Of a stretch of 64,000 nucleotides of DNA, positions 49,338-59,214 are shown one piece after another (position 1 is the stretch's first letter; each line of letters starts with the position of its first letter). A program made the position numbers and the translations under genes. The stretch is from Desulfonatronospira sp. Lineage in GTDB: Bacteria; Desulfobacterota; Desulfovibrionia; Desulfovibrionales; Desulfonatronovibrionaceae. The DNA is taken from assembly GCA_007125075.1 (NCBI GenBank), contig SLDX01000019.1, positions 1 through 64,000 of the forward strand. The letters are read 5' to 3'. Below the pieces are notes generated by a model. It ran no database searches, was not told where the DNA came from, and saw only the letters and a program-made list of their open reading frames with translations.

Positions 49338-50486
49338 GTGCGTAAGACCGTTTATTTTATTGAGGGAGACGGAATCGGACCGGAAGTCTGGAGAGCGGCA
49401 AAGCCCGTAATGGATCAGGCCCTGGAAAAGGCTTACCAGGGAGAGCATCAAATTGACTGGAAGGAAATACTGGCCGGAGAAAAGGCCTTTAAGGAGACCG
49501 GAGAATATCTGCCGCAGGTCACCATCGATGCTCTAAGAGGGACGGATCTGGCTATCAAGGGGCCACTGGCCACTCCAGTAGGCAAAGGATTTCGCAGCCT
49601 GAACGTGACCTTGAGGCAGGTTCTGGACCTTTATGCGTGCATCAGACCGGTCAGGTACTTCAAGGGAATCGGATCGCCGCTGAAGAGACCTGAGCTGGTT
49701 GATATGGTTGTTTTCCGCGAAAATACAGAAGACGTATACGCCGGGATTGAATGGCCCGCAGGATCTCCTGAAGCCAGAAAAGTGACCGGATTCCTTCGCG
49801 ATGAAATGCAGGCCGATATTAACCTGGAAGCAGCAGTAGGTATAAAGCCGATCACTGAAAAGGGCAGCAAGAGGCTGGTACGTAAAGCCATTGAATACGC
49901 TCTTGCCAGGGACAGGACAAGCGTGACTCTGGTGCACAAGGGCAACATCATGAAATATACCGAAGGGGCTTTCATGAACTGGGGCTATGAGCTGGCCCGA
50001 GAAGAATTCTCAAATCAGACGATTACCGAAGCAGAAGCTGAAAGCGGCCGGAACGGTCTGGTCATAAAGGACAGAATAGCTGATGCCATGTTTCAGCAGG
50101 TCATCTTAAAACCTGAGCTTTACAGCGTTATTGCCACCACCAATCTTAACGGAGATTATCTCTCAGATGCTCTGGCAGCACAGGTAGGAGGACTGGGACT
50201 TGCTCCGGGAGTGAATATGAGCGACCAGCTGGCTTTTTTTGAAGCCACTCACGGAACAGTTCCCTCCCAGGCGGGCAAGGATGTGGTCAATCCCGGCAGC
50301 CTTATTTTAAGCGGAGCCATGCTTCTGGAGCATGCCGGCTGGGAGATGGCTGCTGAATTGATCTATATGGGCCTGGAAAAAACGCTTGCAGGCAAAAGGG
50401 TGACCCGGGATCTGGCCAGACAGATGGAAGGAGCCACCCAGGTTGGATGCCAGGAGTTCGGCGAACTGATCGGGAAGAGTCTGTAA
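49338..50486 (+). CDS. icd: Isocitrate dehydrogenase (NADP-type)
   Basis: [59 protein letters not shown]. Confidence 0.95.
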   Translation: MRKTVYFIEGDGIGPEVWRAAKPVMDQALEKAYQGEHQIDWKEILAGEKAFKETGEYLPQVTIDALRGTDLAIKGPLATPVGKGFRSLNVTLRQVLDLYACIRPVRYFKGIGSPLKRPELVDMVVFRENTEDVYAGIEWPAGSPEARKVTGFLRDEMQADINLEAAVGIKPITEKGSKRLVRKAIEYALARDRTSVTLVHKGNIMKYTEGAFMNWGYELAREEFSNQTITEAEAESGRNGLVIKDRIADAMFQQVILKPELYSVIATTNLNGDYLSDALAAQVGGLGLAPGVNMSDQLAFFEATHGTVPSQAGKDVVNPGSLILSGAMLLEHAGWEMAAELIYMGLEKTLAGKRVTRDLARQMEGATQVGCQEFGELIGKSL

Positions 50487-50562
50487 GTCAGTGGACTGTA
50501 GTCAGTGGACAGTAGTCAGTGGTCGGTGATCGGTTATCGGTTATCGGTTATCGGTTATCAGT
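50486..50562. repeat. Heptamer tandem array (NNTCRGT-like), 11 units in register
   Basis: agtcagt ggactgt agtcagt ggacagt agtcagt ggtcggt gatcggt tatcggt x3 tatcagt. Confidence 0.93.
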
Positions 50563-50672
50563 GGAATCATTAAGAGATGCTGGTAATACTGGCTCCGGTG
50601 AAATCCGCTGTGTTGATACTTCGCATATTTCACGGGATGAAAATACTGGAATGCTGGAATTCAGAGGAAGGA

Positions 50673-50700
50673 AGACAGTAGTCAGTAGTCGATGGCCGGC
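50673..50700. repeat. Second short heptamer block, same family
   Basis: agacagt agtcagt agtcgat ggccggc. Confidence 0.75.
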
Positions 50701-50783
50701 AGGCAGATGGAAATTGGGAAGTTTGAATTAAGCGACTTAAGAGATGAAGAGAATTCAAGAGAAGAAGCGGAGCGAACCACTGA

Positions 50784-52322
50784 TCACTTTGTAACGTATC
50801 GCTTGGGGTTGATTCTGTATTTCTTAACTTTGTAATTGATGATCCTGTAGCTGACCCTCAGGTTCCTGGCGGCCTGGAGCATATTACCCCGGGCCTTTTT
50901 CAGCGCGTCTATGATGATTTCCTGTTCAAACCTGGCCACAGATTCCACAAAAGGCAGGTCGTGATCAGTGGCGGTACTTTCCGCCGTCTGCAGCGTGGGA
51001 GGGAGATGATAGGTGCGGATTACCTCCTCATTGCAGATGAGCACTGATCTTTCCAGACAGTTTTTCAGTTCGCGCACGTTTCCCGGCCAGTGATACTGTA
51101 TGAGCAGATCTGTGGCCGGGGTGGATATTCTTTTTATGTTTTTTTCGTAATCAGAACAGAAAAGCTGAAGAAAGTGTTCGGCCAGAGGGAGAATGTCTTC
51201 TCTGCGCTCCCGCAGGGCAGGGATGAAGATGGGAAAAACATTGATCCTGTAATAAAGGTCTTCTCTGAACCTTCCCTGTTCTATAAGCATTTCCAGGGGC
51301 TGATGCGTGGCGCAGATGTTGCGCACATTGACCATTGTTGTTTTTTCCCCGCCAAGTCTTTGTATCTCCCCATCCTGGACCGCGCGAAGCAGTTTGGCCT
51401 GGGCCTCGGCACCCAGTTCGCCTATTTCGTCCAGAAACAAGGATCCCTTGTGCGCCAGTTCAAAGCGTCCCTTTTTCTGTCCAACCGCTCCGGTAAAGGC
51501 ACCGCGTTCATATCCGAAAAGCTCGCTTTCCAGAAGCTCTCCCGGCAGGGAAGCACAGTTGAGCTTGATGAACGGCTTATCTTTTCTGGGGCTTAAGTTA
51601 TGTATGGCTTCTGCCAGAAGTTCCTTGCCGGTGCCGGATTCGCCGCGCAGGAGAACGGTAGCCCGGCTGGTAGCGACCTGCATGATCTGATTCATGATCT
51701 GGTTCATGACTTTGGATGTGAAGATGAGCTTGCTGGGGACGTAAGTTTGTCCGGCCGTGTTCTCATCACCCATGCAGAACAGGGGCTGTTCTTTTTGCCT
51801 GCTTACTTCTTCCTGCAAAAAAGAAACCTGTCTGGCGATAAATATTCCCAGCACCTGCAGAAAACAGCAGATTTCTTCCAGTTCAGTCAGATCCCTCGCC
51901 TCCATTTCCGCATTCAATACCCCCAATATCTCCGGAGTTTCCTCCGGACCCTGCCTTTTAACTGGTACGGAAATAAATGACAGGGTAGACAGGTCTTCAG
52001 GAGAACGGTCAAAGGCCAGGTTCAGAAAATTGGGATCATCTTTCATCAGCGGCACTATAATGGGTGACTGCTGTTTGATTACCTGGCCGATGATGCCCTG
52101 GCCCGGTGTATAGGAATATTTTGGACTTCCTGAATGGCCTACGTACAGACTGAACTCTATGCTCCGGGTTTTGGGATCAAAAATGGCCAGGGACATGCGT
52201 TTGTATCCCATTTTGGAACAGGCTGCCCGGAGCAGCTTTTCCAGGCCGTCATGCACAGGAACATGCCAGCCGTGAGTCAAAAGCAGCTTTTCCAGGGTTA
52301 TCAGATAGCTGTTTTCATTCAT
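50784..52322 (-). CDS. Sigma-54-dependent activator, GAF-AAA+-Fis HTH
   Basis: GESGTGKELLAEAIHN; GYERGAFTGA; C-terminal ARGNMLQAARNLRVSYRIINYKVKKY. Start placed at MNENSYL. Confidence 0.93.
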   Translation of the reverse strand: MNENSYLITLEKLLLTHGWHVPVHDGLEKLLRAACSKMGYKRMSLAIFDPKTRSIEFSLYVGHSGSPKYSYTPGQGIIGQVIKQQSPIIVPLMKDDPNFLNLAFDRSPEDLSTLSFISVPVKRQGPEETPEILGVLNAEMEARDLTELEEICCFLQVLGIFIARQVSFLQEEVSRQKEQPLFCMGDENTAGQTYVPSKLIFTSKVMNQIMNQIMQVATSRATVLLRGESGTGKELLAEAIHNLSPRKDKPFIKLNCASLPGELLESELFGYERGAFTGAVGQKKGRFELAHKGSLFLDEIGELGAEAQAKLLRAVQDGEIQRLGGEKTTMVNVRNICATHQPLEMLIEQGRFREDLYYRINVFPIFIPALRERREDILPLAEHFLQLFCSDYEKNIKRISTPATDLLIQYHWPGNVRELKNCLERSVLICNEEVIRTYHLPPTLQTAESTATDHDLPFVESVARFEQEIIIDALKKARGNMLQAARNLRVSYRIINYKVKKYRINPKRYVTK

Positions 52323-52365
52323 ATTGCTTATGAAACGCAGGCCTTTCTTCAGCTTGGCCGGCTTA

Positions 52366-52959
52366 TCAAACGGAAGCCATAAATTCAGCCCCCAGCCTTG
52401 CCGCCTGAAGGTTTGACTCCACCAGTCGGGGAGCAAGTCTTTTTTCTATGCTCTGCAGGAAATCTTCCAGGCTGAGCGGCAGATAACCTGCGGCAAAAAA
52501 GGCGCCAAGCAGAACCGTGTTTGCTGTCTGTACAATCCCGGTTTTTTTGGCCAGTTCCATGCAGGGAATGAAAAAGAATTTTTCCGTGCATTTGCCGATG
52601 CCTTCCTTGATATTCTCCATGGACGGATAAGTTTCCCTGCCCATGGAAACCGAAAGGGTGGGGATCGGAGCGTCGCTGGCCAGGACCCGGCCTCCGGGTC
52701 GGAGATAAGGCAGCGCGCGAAGGCTTTCCACCGGTTCGAATCCTAAAAGTATGTCCGCTTCGCCCATGGATATCTTGGGGCTCAGATAGCCGCCCAGGAG
52801 TACAAATGAGTGTACGACCCCGCCTCTTTGGGCCATGCCGTGGATTTCACCGGCAGTGACCTCAATTCCGCTGTCCAGGGCTGTTTCAGCAAGAAGTCTG
52901 GTGGCTGTCAGCGTGCCCTGTCCGCCAACTCCGGCAAAAAAGATGCGTATAGGTTTCAT
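52366..52959 (-). CDS. iorB: Indolepyruvate ferredoxin oxidoreductase beta subunit
   Basis: IRIFFAGVGGQGTLTATRLLAETAL; GEIHGMAQRGGVVHSFV. Confidence 0.93.
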   Translation of the reverse strand: MKPIRIFFAGVGGQGTLTATRLLAETALDSGIEVTAGEIHGMAQRGGVVHSFVLLGGYLSPKISMGEADILLGFEPVESLRALPYLRPGGRVLASDAPIPTLSVSMGRETYPSMENIKEGIGKCTEKFFFIPCMELAKKTGIVQTANTVLLGAFFAAGYLPLSLEDFLQSIEKRLAPRLVESNLQAARLGAEFMASV

Positions 52960-52962
52960 GAA

Positions 52963-54798
52963 TCAACTCCCGGCAGTCTCAGGTTTCAAGCTGGGGCAAA
53001 GCTGGACACAGACCATGCAGCCGGCACAGTGCACAGGATTGATATGCACCTCTTCTCCTTCCAGGTAAAATGCAGGACAGGCCAGGGTGCGCACGCATTC
53101 CAGGGCGGCCTGGTCAGAAACGGCGACCCGGGCTTTTTTGGTTCGTTTCTGTCCCAGAACTTTCCTGGCGAACAGCGGACAGGGATCTTCGGCAATGAGC
53201 ACCCGCACTCCGGAGATTTTCTTGAGTTCTTCAATAGCCATGGAAAGAGCCTTCTGATTCAAGGCCTTGATCCTGCGCACTTCATTTACCCCTGAGGCGC
53301 GGACAAGTGGTTCTATCTCTATTCTTCCCGGTTTTCCTTCAAATACCGCCTGATCCACTCCGGGGTGGGGCTGATGCCCGGTCATGGCCGTAGTTCTGTT
53401 GTCCAGAATGATCAAAAAAAGATCGTGTTTGTTGTACACCGCATTGATCAGTCCGGTTATGCCTGAATGAAAAAAGGTTGAATCACCTATGAAAGCTACT
53501 ACCGGGTCGTCAATTGCTTTGGACATCCCGCAGCCTGTAGAGACGGAAGAACCCATGCACAGCAGAAAGTCAGCGGTCTTCAAAGGAGGAAGCATACCCA
53601 GAGTATAGCAGCCGATATCAGAAGAATATACTGCATTATCCCCGAATATTTTGCGAACCTGAACATAGACAGAGCGGTGCGGACATCCGGCGCAAAGATT
53701 GGGAGGCCGGCCGGGAAGGTTCGACTGGTCCACTGAACAACCTGTTTCCACCGGTGCATCAAGGTTCAGCAGGCGATGCAGGGCAGTGCTGACCATTGAA
53801 GTGGAATATTCATCCCACAAAGGCAGGTCTTTGTCCTTGCCCCTGACCTGGATGGCCAATCCTTTTTGCTGGCAGATTCGCCTGACTTCGTTTTCCATGA
53901 TCGGTTCCAGCTCTTCCAGGATGAGCACCCTGTCCAGGTTTTCAAGGAAATTATAAACCAGGTCATCGGGGAATGGATAGCAAAGACCCAGTTCAAGAAC
54001 CTTGACCATGAGTTCGGGCTGAAGTTTCAGTACATCACCAAGATAGGCCCTGGAAACCCCTGAAGCTATTACCCCGGTTTTGCCCTGACCATAGATTTTG
54101 TTCCAGGCCGATCTGTTCACCTCTTCGCGGATTGTCTCCAGATTGGCGAGCAAAGCCCTGTGCCTCACCCGGCCCACTGCGGGTACCGAAACAAACCGCT
54201 GAGGCTCCCTGGCAAAGGCGCCTTTTGTCCGTGCAGGGGATAAAGGTCCAAAGACCACCGGACCACGCATGTGGTTGACCCGGGTAGTGGTGCGCAGCAT
54301 CACCGGCTGCTGCCACCTGGCGGAAAGCTCAAAGGCCTCCCGGGTCATGTCCTTGCATTCCTGGGCAGTAGAGGGTTCAAAGCAGGGCAGTCCAGCCAGG
54401 CGGACATAGTAACGGCTGTCCTGCTCATTCTGGCTGGAGTGACATCCAGGATCATCCGCGCAGAGAATGACCAGACCACCGGGGGTGCCGATATGGGCCA
54501 GGGTCACCATGGGATCTGCGGCCACATTGACGCCCACGTGCTTCATGGTCACCAGAGAGGGCACGCCGCCCAGGCTGGCTCCGCCGGCAACCTCCATGGC
54601 TACTTTTTCATTTATCGAGTATTCGAAATGGTAGTCTCCATGTTTTGAGAGGCGGAAAAAAGTATCCGGCACCTCTGATGAAGGCGTTCCCGGATAGCAC
54701 GAGATAAAACCCACACCTGCTTCCAGCGCCCCCCTGACTATGGCTTCATTGCCAAGCAGTAAAGATCTGGTGCCGGGTCCGGAATCAAGCAGATTCAT
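52963..54798 (-). CDS. iorA: Indolepyruvate ferredoxin oxidoreductase alpha subunit
   Basis: LLLGNEAIVRGALEAGVGFISCYPGTPSSE; CAGCPHRSVY; SDIGCYTLG; C-terminal HCAGCMVCVQLCP. Confidence 0.95.
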   Translation of the reverse strand: MNLLDSGPGTRSLLLGNEAIVRGALEAGVGFISCYPGTPSSEVPDTFFRLSKHGDYHFEYSINEKVAMEVAGGASLGGVPSLVTMKHVGVNVAADPMVTLAHIGTPGGLVILCADDPGCHSSQNEQDSRYYVRLAGLPCFEPSTAQECKDMTREAFELSARWQQPVMLRTTTRVNHMRGPVVFGPLSPARTKGAFAREPQRFVSVPAVGRVRHRALLANLETIREEVNRSAWNKIYGQGKTGVIASGVSRAYLGDVLKLQPELMVKVLELGLCYPFPDDLVYNFLENLDRVLILEELEPIMENEVRRICQQKGLAIQVRGKDKDLPLWDEYSTSMVSTALHRLLNLDAPVETGCSVDQSNLPGRPPNLCAGCPHRSVYVQVRKIFGDNAVYSSDIGCYTLGMLPPLKTADFLLCMGSSVSTGCGMSKAIDDPVVAFIGDSTFFHSGITGLINAVYNKHDLFLIILDNRTTAMTGHQPHPGVDQAVFEGKPGRIEIEPLVRASGVNEVRRIKALNQKALSMAIEELKKISGVRVLIAEDPCPLFARKVLGQKRTKKARVAVSDQAALECVRTLACPAFYLEGEEVHINPVHCAGCMVCVQLCPSLKPETAGS

Positions 54799-54811
54799 TG
54801 TTCAAGCTCCT

Positions 54812-55471
54812 TTAATCCTCGATTTTTTGACGCAGATTTTCTATCTTGTACTGAATAAAGCCGTCATCAATGCCATGAGCCTCCAGCAGGAGTCCCTCAT
54901 AAGCCTCCAGGGCCTTTGTGTATTCTCCTGCCTGTTCAGCTGTAAATGCCTTTTGGACATTGAACTGGTTTGTGAATTCCGCTGGAATTTCTCCTTCTCC
55001 TTTTTCCAGCACTTCAAGTGCCTGGTCATATTCTTCCAGAAACTCCAAGGCCTTGGCCTGCCCCAGGATAGCTACAGGACGAAGGGTACTGTCAATTTCT
55101 CCGAGACGCTCAAAGCTGGAGGCTGCCTGTTCATATCTGCCGGCATCCATATGAATGCGCGTAATTTCCAGCAATATGCCGCCGCGCATGGCCTGCGGCG
55201 CCCGGTCCAGAAAATCGTTCAGGGCTTCAATTCTTTCCTGCTCAGCTTGAATGGCCATGATCCGGTTCATCTCCTGCATGGCCTGCTGTTGGGCTCTTTC
55301 CTGAAAGAAGTTGTAGCCGCTGTAGACAGCAGTCACTAAAACTATGGTTGCCAGGATCAGGATAATAAGCTTCTGGTGTTCCTGAATTTTCTGCAAAAAA
55401 GGATGAGCTGTCTCATCCGCCTCACTCATGATTTTATCCAGAAGTCCCTTTTTTCTCCCGGGATCAGCCAT
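54812..55471 (-). CDS. YfgM-like TPR membrane protein
   Basis: Single TM (LIILILATIVLVTAVYSGYNFF) followed by TPR-like repeats. Confidence 0.78.
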   Translation of the reverse strand: MADPGRKKGLLDKIMSEADETAHPFLQKIQEHQKLIILILATIVLVTAVYSGYNFFQERAQQQAMQEMNRIMAIQAEQERIEALNDFLDRAPQAMRGGILLEITRIHMDAGRYEQAASSFERLGEIDSTLRPVAILGQAKALEFLEEYDQALEVLEKGEGEIPAEFTNQFNVQKAFTAEQAGEYTKALEAYEGLLLEAHGIDDGFIQYKIENLRQKIED

Positions 55472-55494
55472 GTTGCCTCCTGTTAAGTTCTGTA

Positions 55495-55578
55495 AGTCAG
55501 TGCGTCAGTGGTCGGTTAATCAGTTAATCTGTGATCGGTAAATCAGTGAGTCAGGTGAAGACTAGTCAGCTAGTCAGA
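55495..55578. repeat. Degenerate 7/8-bp repeat array, same GTCAGT/ATCGGT family
   Basis: agtcagt gcgtcagt ggtcggt taatcagt taatctgt gatcggt aaatcagt gagtcagg ... ctagtcagctagtcag. Confidence 0.8.
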
Positions 55579-55767
55579 AAGACGACGATTCAATTGAACA
55601 GTAAAGAAGCAGTCGGTTGATCAGTATTCAATTACACCGCTTATCAGCGCTGAATGATGTTATCGTTTTACCTGTTTGTATACATTGACGCATCAACCTG
55701 TTGAACTTCAAAAATAACATATACACACGCACAGACAAAAAGACTAACCTGCTCACCGATTTATTGG

Positions 55768-56631
55768 TTATTGTCTGCAGACCAGCTGTTCCAGGGTCAT
55801 TCTGTCCAGAATGGAGTTAATGCTCTGTGTAGAAGGGCTTTCCGGATGGGTTTTTACGTAAATGTATCCTTCGTCTCCAGAGCGGACGATTTCAGGATCA
55901 ATGGGAATGCGGCCCAGAAAATCAGTTCCTGTCTCCCTGGCCAAAGCCTCTCCACCGCCTGAATTGAAAATATCCAGATGTTCGCCGCATTTATGACAGA
56001 CAAAGCCGCTCATATTCTCCACAATTCCAAGAATCGGGGTGTTCATGTCCCTGCAGAAGGAGATGGAGCGGCGCACGTCATCAACAGCCACCGCCTGAGG
56101 GGTGGTAACGATCAAGGCCCGGGTATTGTCACCCAGCATCTGAAGTACTGTCAAGGGCTCATCGCCTGTGCCCGGAGGACAGTCCACAATGAGACAGTCC
56201 AGATCGCCCCAGGAGACGTCCTGCAGGAATTGGCGGATGAGTCCCATTTTCACCGGACCTCGCCAGATTACGGCTTCGTTGTCGTCTGGAATAAGAAAGC
56301 CGAGGGACATGACCCACAGATTTCTGCTCCAGGAAATCGGCTCCAGATGATCATGATCTGCATGCGGTTTTTCACCGCTAAGGCTTAAAAGCCTGGGAAT
56401 AGAAGGCCCGTGAACATCGACATCGAGCAGGCCCACCTGGCAGCCCCTGAGGCTTAGTCCGACAGCCAGATTTGCAGCCAGAGTGCTTTTGCCCACTCCT
56501 CCCTTTCCGCTCATGACCACCAGCTTGTTCTTAATTCTGCTCATGCGCCCGTGCAGTTTGGCGTTTTTTTCCTCCTGCTTTCCCCTGTTTTTCTGTCCAG
56601 GGCAACCGGAAGCCATTTTCAGATCTTTCAT
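55768..56631 (-). CDS. mrp: Mrp/NBP35 (ApbC) family P-loop ATPase
   Basis: KNKLVVMSGKGGVGKSTLAANLAVGLSLRG; DCPPGTGDEPLTVLQ; ENMSGFVCHKCGE. Confidence 0.93.
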   Translation of the reverse strand: MKDLKMASGCPGQKNRGKQEEKNAKLHGRMSRIKNKLVVMSGKGGVGKSTLAANLAVGLSLRGCQVGLLDVDVHGPSIPRLLSLSGEKPHADHDHLEPISWSRNLWVMSLGFLIPDDNEAVIWRGPVKMGLIRQFLQDVSWGDLDCLIVDCPPGTGDEPLTVLQMLGDNTRALIVTTPQAVAVDDVRRSISFCRDMNTPILGIVENMSGFVCHKCGEHLDIFNSGGGEALARETGTDFLGRIPIDPEIVRSGDEGYIYVKTHPESPSTQSINSILDRMTLEQLVCRQ

Positions 56632-56647
56632 TATGTCCTCCAAAAGT

Positions 56648-57310
56648 TCAGTTGTTTTTTTTCTGGTTAACCCTTTGCCGCAGCCAGTCATACCACTGCT
56701 CCAGACCTTCTTCTGTTCTGGCCGATACAGGAATAACGGCGATGTTCCGGTTGAGGCCACGTGCTATGTTCGAAGCCTTGTCCGGATCAAAGTCAACATA
56801 GGGCAAAAGATCGGTTTTATTCAAAATCAGCACGCTTGATTCAGCAAAGATCAAAGGGTATTTTTCAGGCTTGTCGTCTCCTTCGACAACACTTAATATA
56901 GTCACCTTGCAGTCCTCTCCCACAGAAAATTCTGCCGGACATACCAGATTGCCCACATTTTCCACAAAAAGAATATCCAACTGGTTCAGATCCATCTGCT
57001 CAACTGCTTCCTGGATCATGGACGCATCCAGGTGGCAGCCTCTGCCGGTATTGATCTGCAGTACCTGAGCTCCGGTGGCGGCGATTTTTTCAGCGTCATT
57101 GCTGGTCTGGAGGTCGCCTTCTATAACAGCCATATTGAATTCATGCTTAAGTCTGGTCAGGGTCTTTTCCAGCAAAGTGGTTTTACCTGCTCCCGGTGAG
57201 CTCATGAGGTTCAGGACCAGGATCCTTTTTTCATTGAACATGGCCTGCAGCTGGTCGGATAATCGCTGGTTGGACTCCAGTATATTTCTTAAAACCTTTA
57301 TCTGCATCAT
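56648..57310 (-). CDS. hypB: Hydrogenase nickel incorporation GTPase HypB
   Basis: LVLNLMSSPGAGKTTLLEKTL; INTGRGCHLDASM; FVENVGNLVCPA; LNKTDLLPYVDFD. Confidence 0.96.
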   Translation of the reverse strand: MMQIKVLRNILESNQRLSDQLQAMFNEKRILVLNLMSSPGAGKTTLLEKTLTRLKHEFNMAVIEGDLQTSNDAEKIAATGAQVLQINTGRGCHLDASMIQEAVEQMDLNQLDILFVENVGNLVCPAEFSVGEDCKVTILSVVEGDDKPEKYPLIFAESSVLILNKTDLLPYVDFDPDKASNIARGLNRNIAVIPVSARTEEGLEQWYDWLRQRVNQKKNN

Positions 57311-57321
57311 CTCTCCTTGAT

Positions 57322-57672
57322 TTATTCGACTTCCAGTTCCTGCACGTACATTTCCTTGCCCTCAACTATTTCGTGTCCGAATTCAGTTCCGCAAAACGTG
57401 CAGGTCATGATGAGCAGGTCGTCCTGGGGGATGAACACTTCAGCGCAGCTGCGGCAGCGGACTTTGAGAGGAACTTCCCGGGTTTCAAGCTCAGCTCCCT
57501 GCATCAGGGTGTCCCTGGTCAGGGCTTTGAAGGCCGTCTGCAGCATTTCGGGTACGATTCCGGACATGCTTCCATATGTGATGCTGACTCGTAACAGTTT
57601 TTTCGCGTTGTGCCTGGCCATCTCCTGATCAATGATCCGGATCAGGCTCTGGGCGATGGACATTTCATGCAT
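57322..57672 (-). CDS. hypA: Hydrogenase maturation nickel metallochaperone HypA
   Basis: MHEMSIAQSL; zinc motif CRSCAEVF...CTFCGTEFGHEIVEGKEMYVQELEVE. Confidence 0.95.
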   Translation of the reverse strand: MHEMSIAQSLIRIIDQEMARHNAKKLLRVSITYGSMSGIVPEMLQTAFKALTRDTLMQGAELETREVPLKVRCRSCAEVFIPQDDLLIMTCTFCGTEFGHEIVEGKEMYVQELEVE

Positions 57673-57679
57673 GGCGGTG

Positions 57680-58999
57680 TTAAAAATCAAGATTATAAGA
57701 GTTTATAAATTCCCGGATTCTTTTTTGAGATTTGTTCATCCTGACTTTAAGGGAATCTTCGTAGCTCACCAGGTCGATTTGTGTCCTGGCAGTACCTGTG
57801 GCCATGGCTGCTTCAGCCACTGCAACACATTCCCTGGACACTATCCTGGGATCCAAAGGCTTGGGAATGACATAATCCGGACCGAACTCGAGCCTTTTCA
57901 GGCCGTAGGCCTCAAGAACCTCCGCAGGGACCGGCTCCCTGGCCAGCAGGGCCAGTGACCTGGCTGCAGCCATCTTCATCTCCTCATTGATCTTGCGTGC
58001 CCGTACATCAAGAGCGCCTCTGAAAATAAACGGAAATCCCGATACATTGTTGACCTGGTTGGGAAAATCAGAGCGGCCGGTACCAATAATGCATTCAGGG
58101 TCGGCCTTCTTGGCCTCAAAATACGATATTTCCGGGTCAGGGTTGGCCATGGCGAAAATTATGGCCGGTTTGGACATGGTCCTGACCATGTCTTTGTTCA
58201 GCAGGTCCTTGACCGACAGACCGATGAAAACGTCCGCGCCTTTGATGACATCCTGCAGGGAACCAAGATCTTTTTTCTGAGCAAATTGTCTTTTATAGCT
58301 GTTCAGATCTTCACGGCCTTCATGAATCAGGCCGCGGGAATCAAACATGCAGATGTTTTCCGGAGTCAGCCCCAGCTGGACGTAAAACCGGCAGCAGGCA
58401 ACTGCTGCGGCACCTGCTCCGGAGACCATCACTTTAAGGTTTTCCATTTTTTTATTGGTGATTTCCAGGGCATTGAGCAGTCCTGCTCCGGAAATGATTG
58501 CCGTACCGTGCTGATCATCGTGAAAAACAGGGATGTCCATCTCCTCGATCAAGGTCTCTTCAATGAGGAAACATTCAGGAGCCTTTATGTCTTCCAGATT
58601 GATCCCCCCGAATGTAGGCTCCACCATTTTTACCCATTTGATGAATTCTTCAGGATCCTTCTGATTGATATTCAGGTCGTATACATCGATATCTGCAAAA
58701 GCCTTGAACAAGACACCCTTGCCTTCCATGACCGGTTTGGCCGCCAGAGGTCCTATGCTGCCGAGACCCAGCACCGCGCTTCCGTTGGAGATCACGGCCA
58801 CAAGATTGCTTTTGTTGGTATAGGAGAATACAAGGTCTGGATCCCGGACGATCTCATTGCAGGCCTCAGCCACTCCGGGACTGTAGGCAAGGGACAGGTG
58901 CTTCTGTGTAGTGCAGGGTTTAACCGGCACAACTTCCAATTTGCCTTTTCTGCCCATACTGTGATAATCAAGAGCTTCTTGTCTGGTGAACAGGGACAT
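57680..58999 (-). CDS. NAD(P)-dependent malic enzyme
   Basis: [65 protein letters not shown]. Confidence 0.95.
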   Translation of the reverse strand: MSLFTRQEALDYHSMGRKGKLEVVPVKPCTTQKHLSLAYSPGVAEACNEIVRDPDLVFSYTNKSNLVAVISNGSAVLGLGSIGPLAAKPVMEGKGVLFKAFADIDVYDLNINQKDPEEFIKWVKMVEPTFGGINLEDIKAPECFLIEETLIEEMDIPVFHDDQHGTAIISGAGLLNALEITNKKMENLKVMVSGAGAAAVACCRFYVQLGLTPENICMFDSRGLIHEGREDLNSYKRQFAQKKDLGSLQDVIKGADVFIGLSVKDLLNKDMVRTMSKPAIIFAMANPDPEISYFEAKKADPECIIGTGRSDFPNQVNNVSGFPFIFRGALDVRARKINEEMKMAAARSLALLAREPVPAEVLEAYGLKRLEFGPDYVIPKPLDPRIVSRECVAVAEAAMATGTARTQIDLVSYEDSLKVRMNKSQKRIREFINSYNLDF

Positions 59000-59214
59000 T
59001 TTAATAAAACTTAAGGTATTAGGTTTTTCGCACAGACAAATAATGAATATGTCCTGAGCCAGAAACGGTTTAAGCAGTTCCGGCTTTTTGTGTGCAATGG
59101 CATTTAAGCATATCCTGGTTTCTTTGCACAATTTTTACGACTTGGTCGTAAACTGTAACAAACTATAAATATTATGTCACCTTAATAATCTTTTCAAGCA
59201 CATTTTAAACAAAA

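Noticed and set aside
50519-50731. ORF MVGDRLSVIGYRLSVESL...
   Set aside because: Translation of the heptamer repeats (SVIGYRLSV); no SD and no recognisable family.
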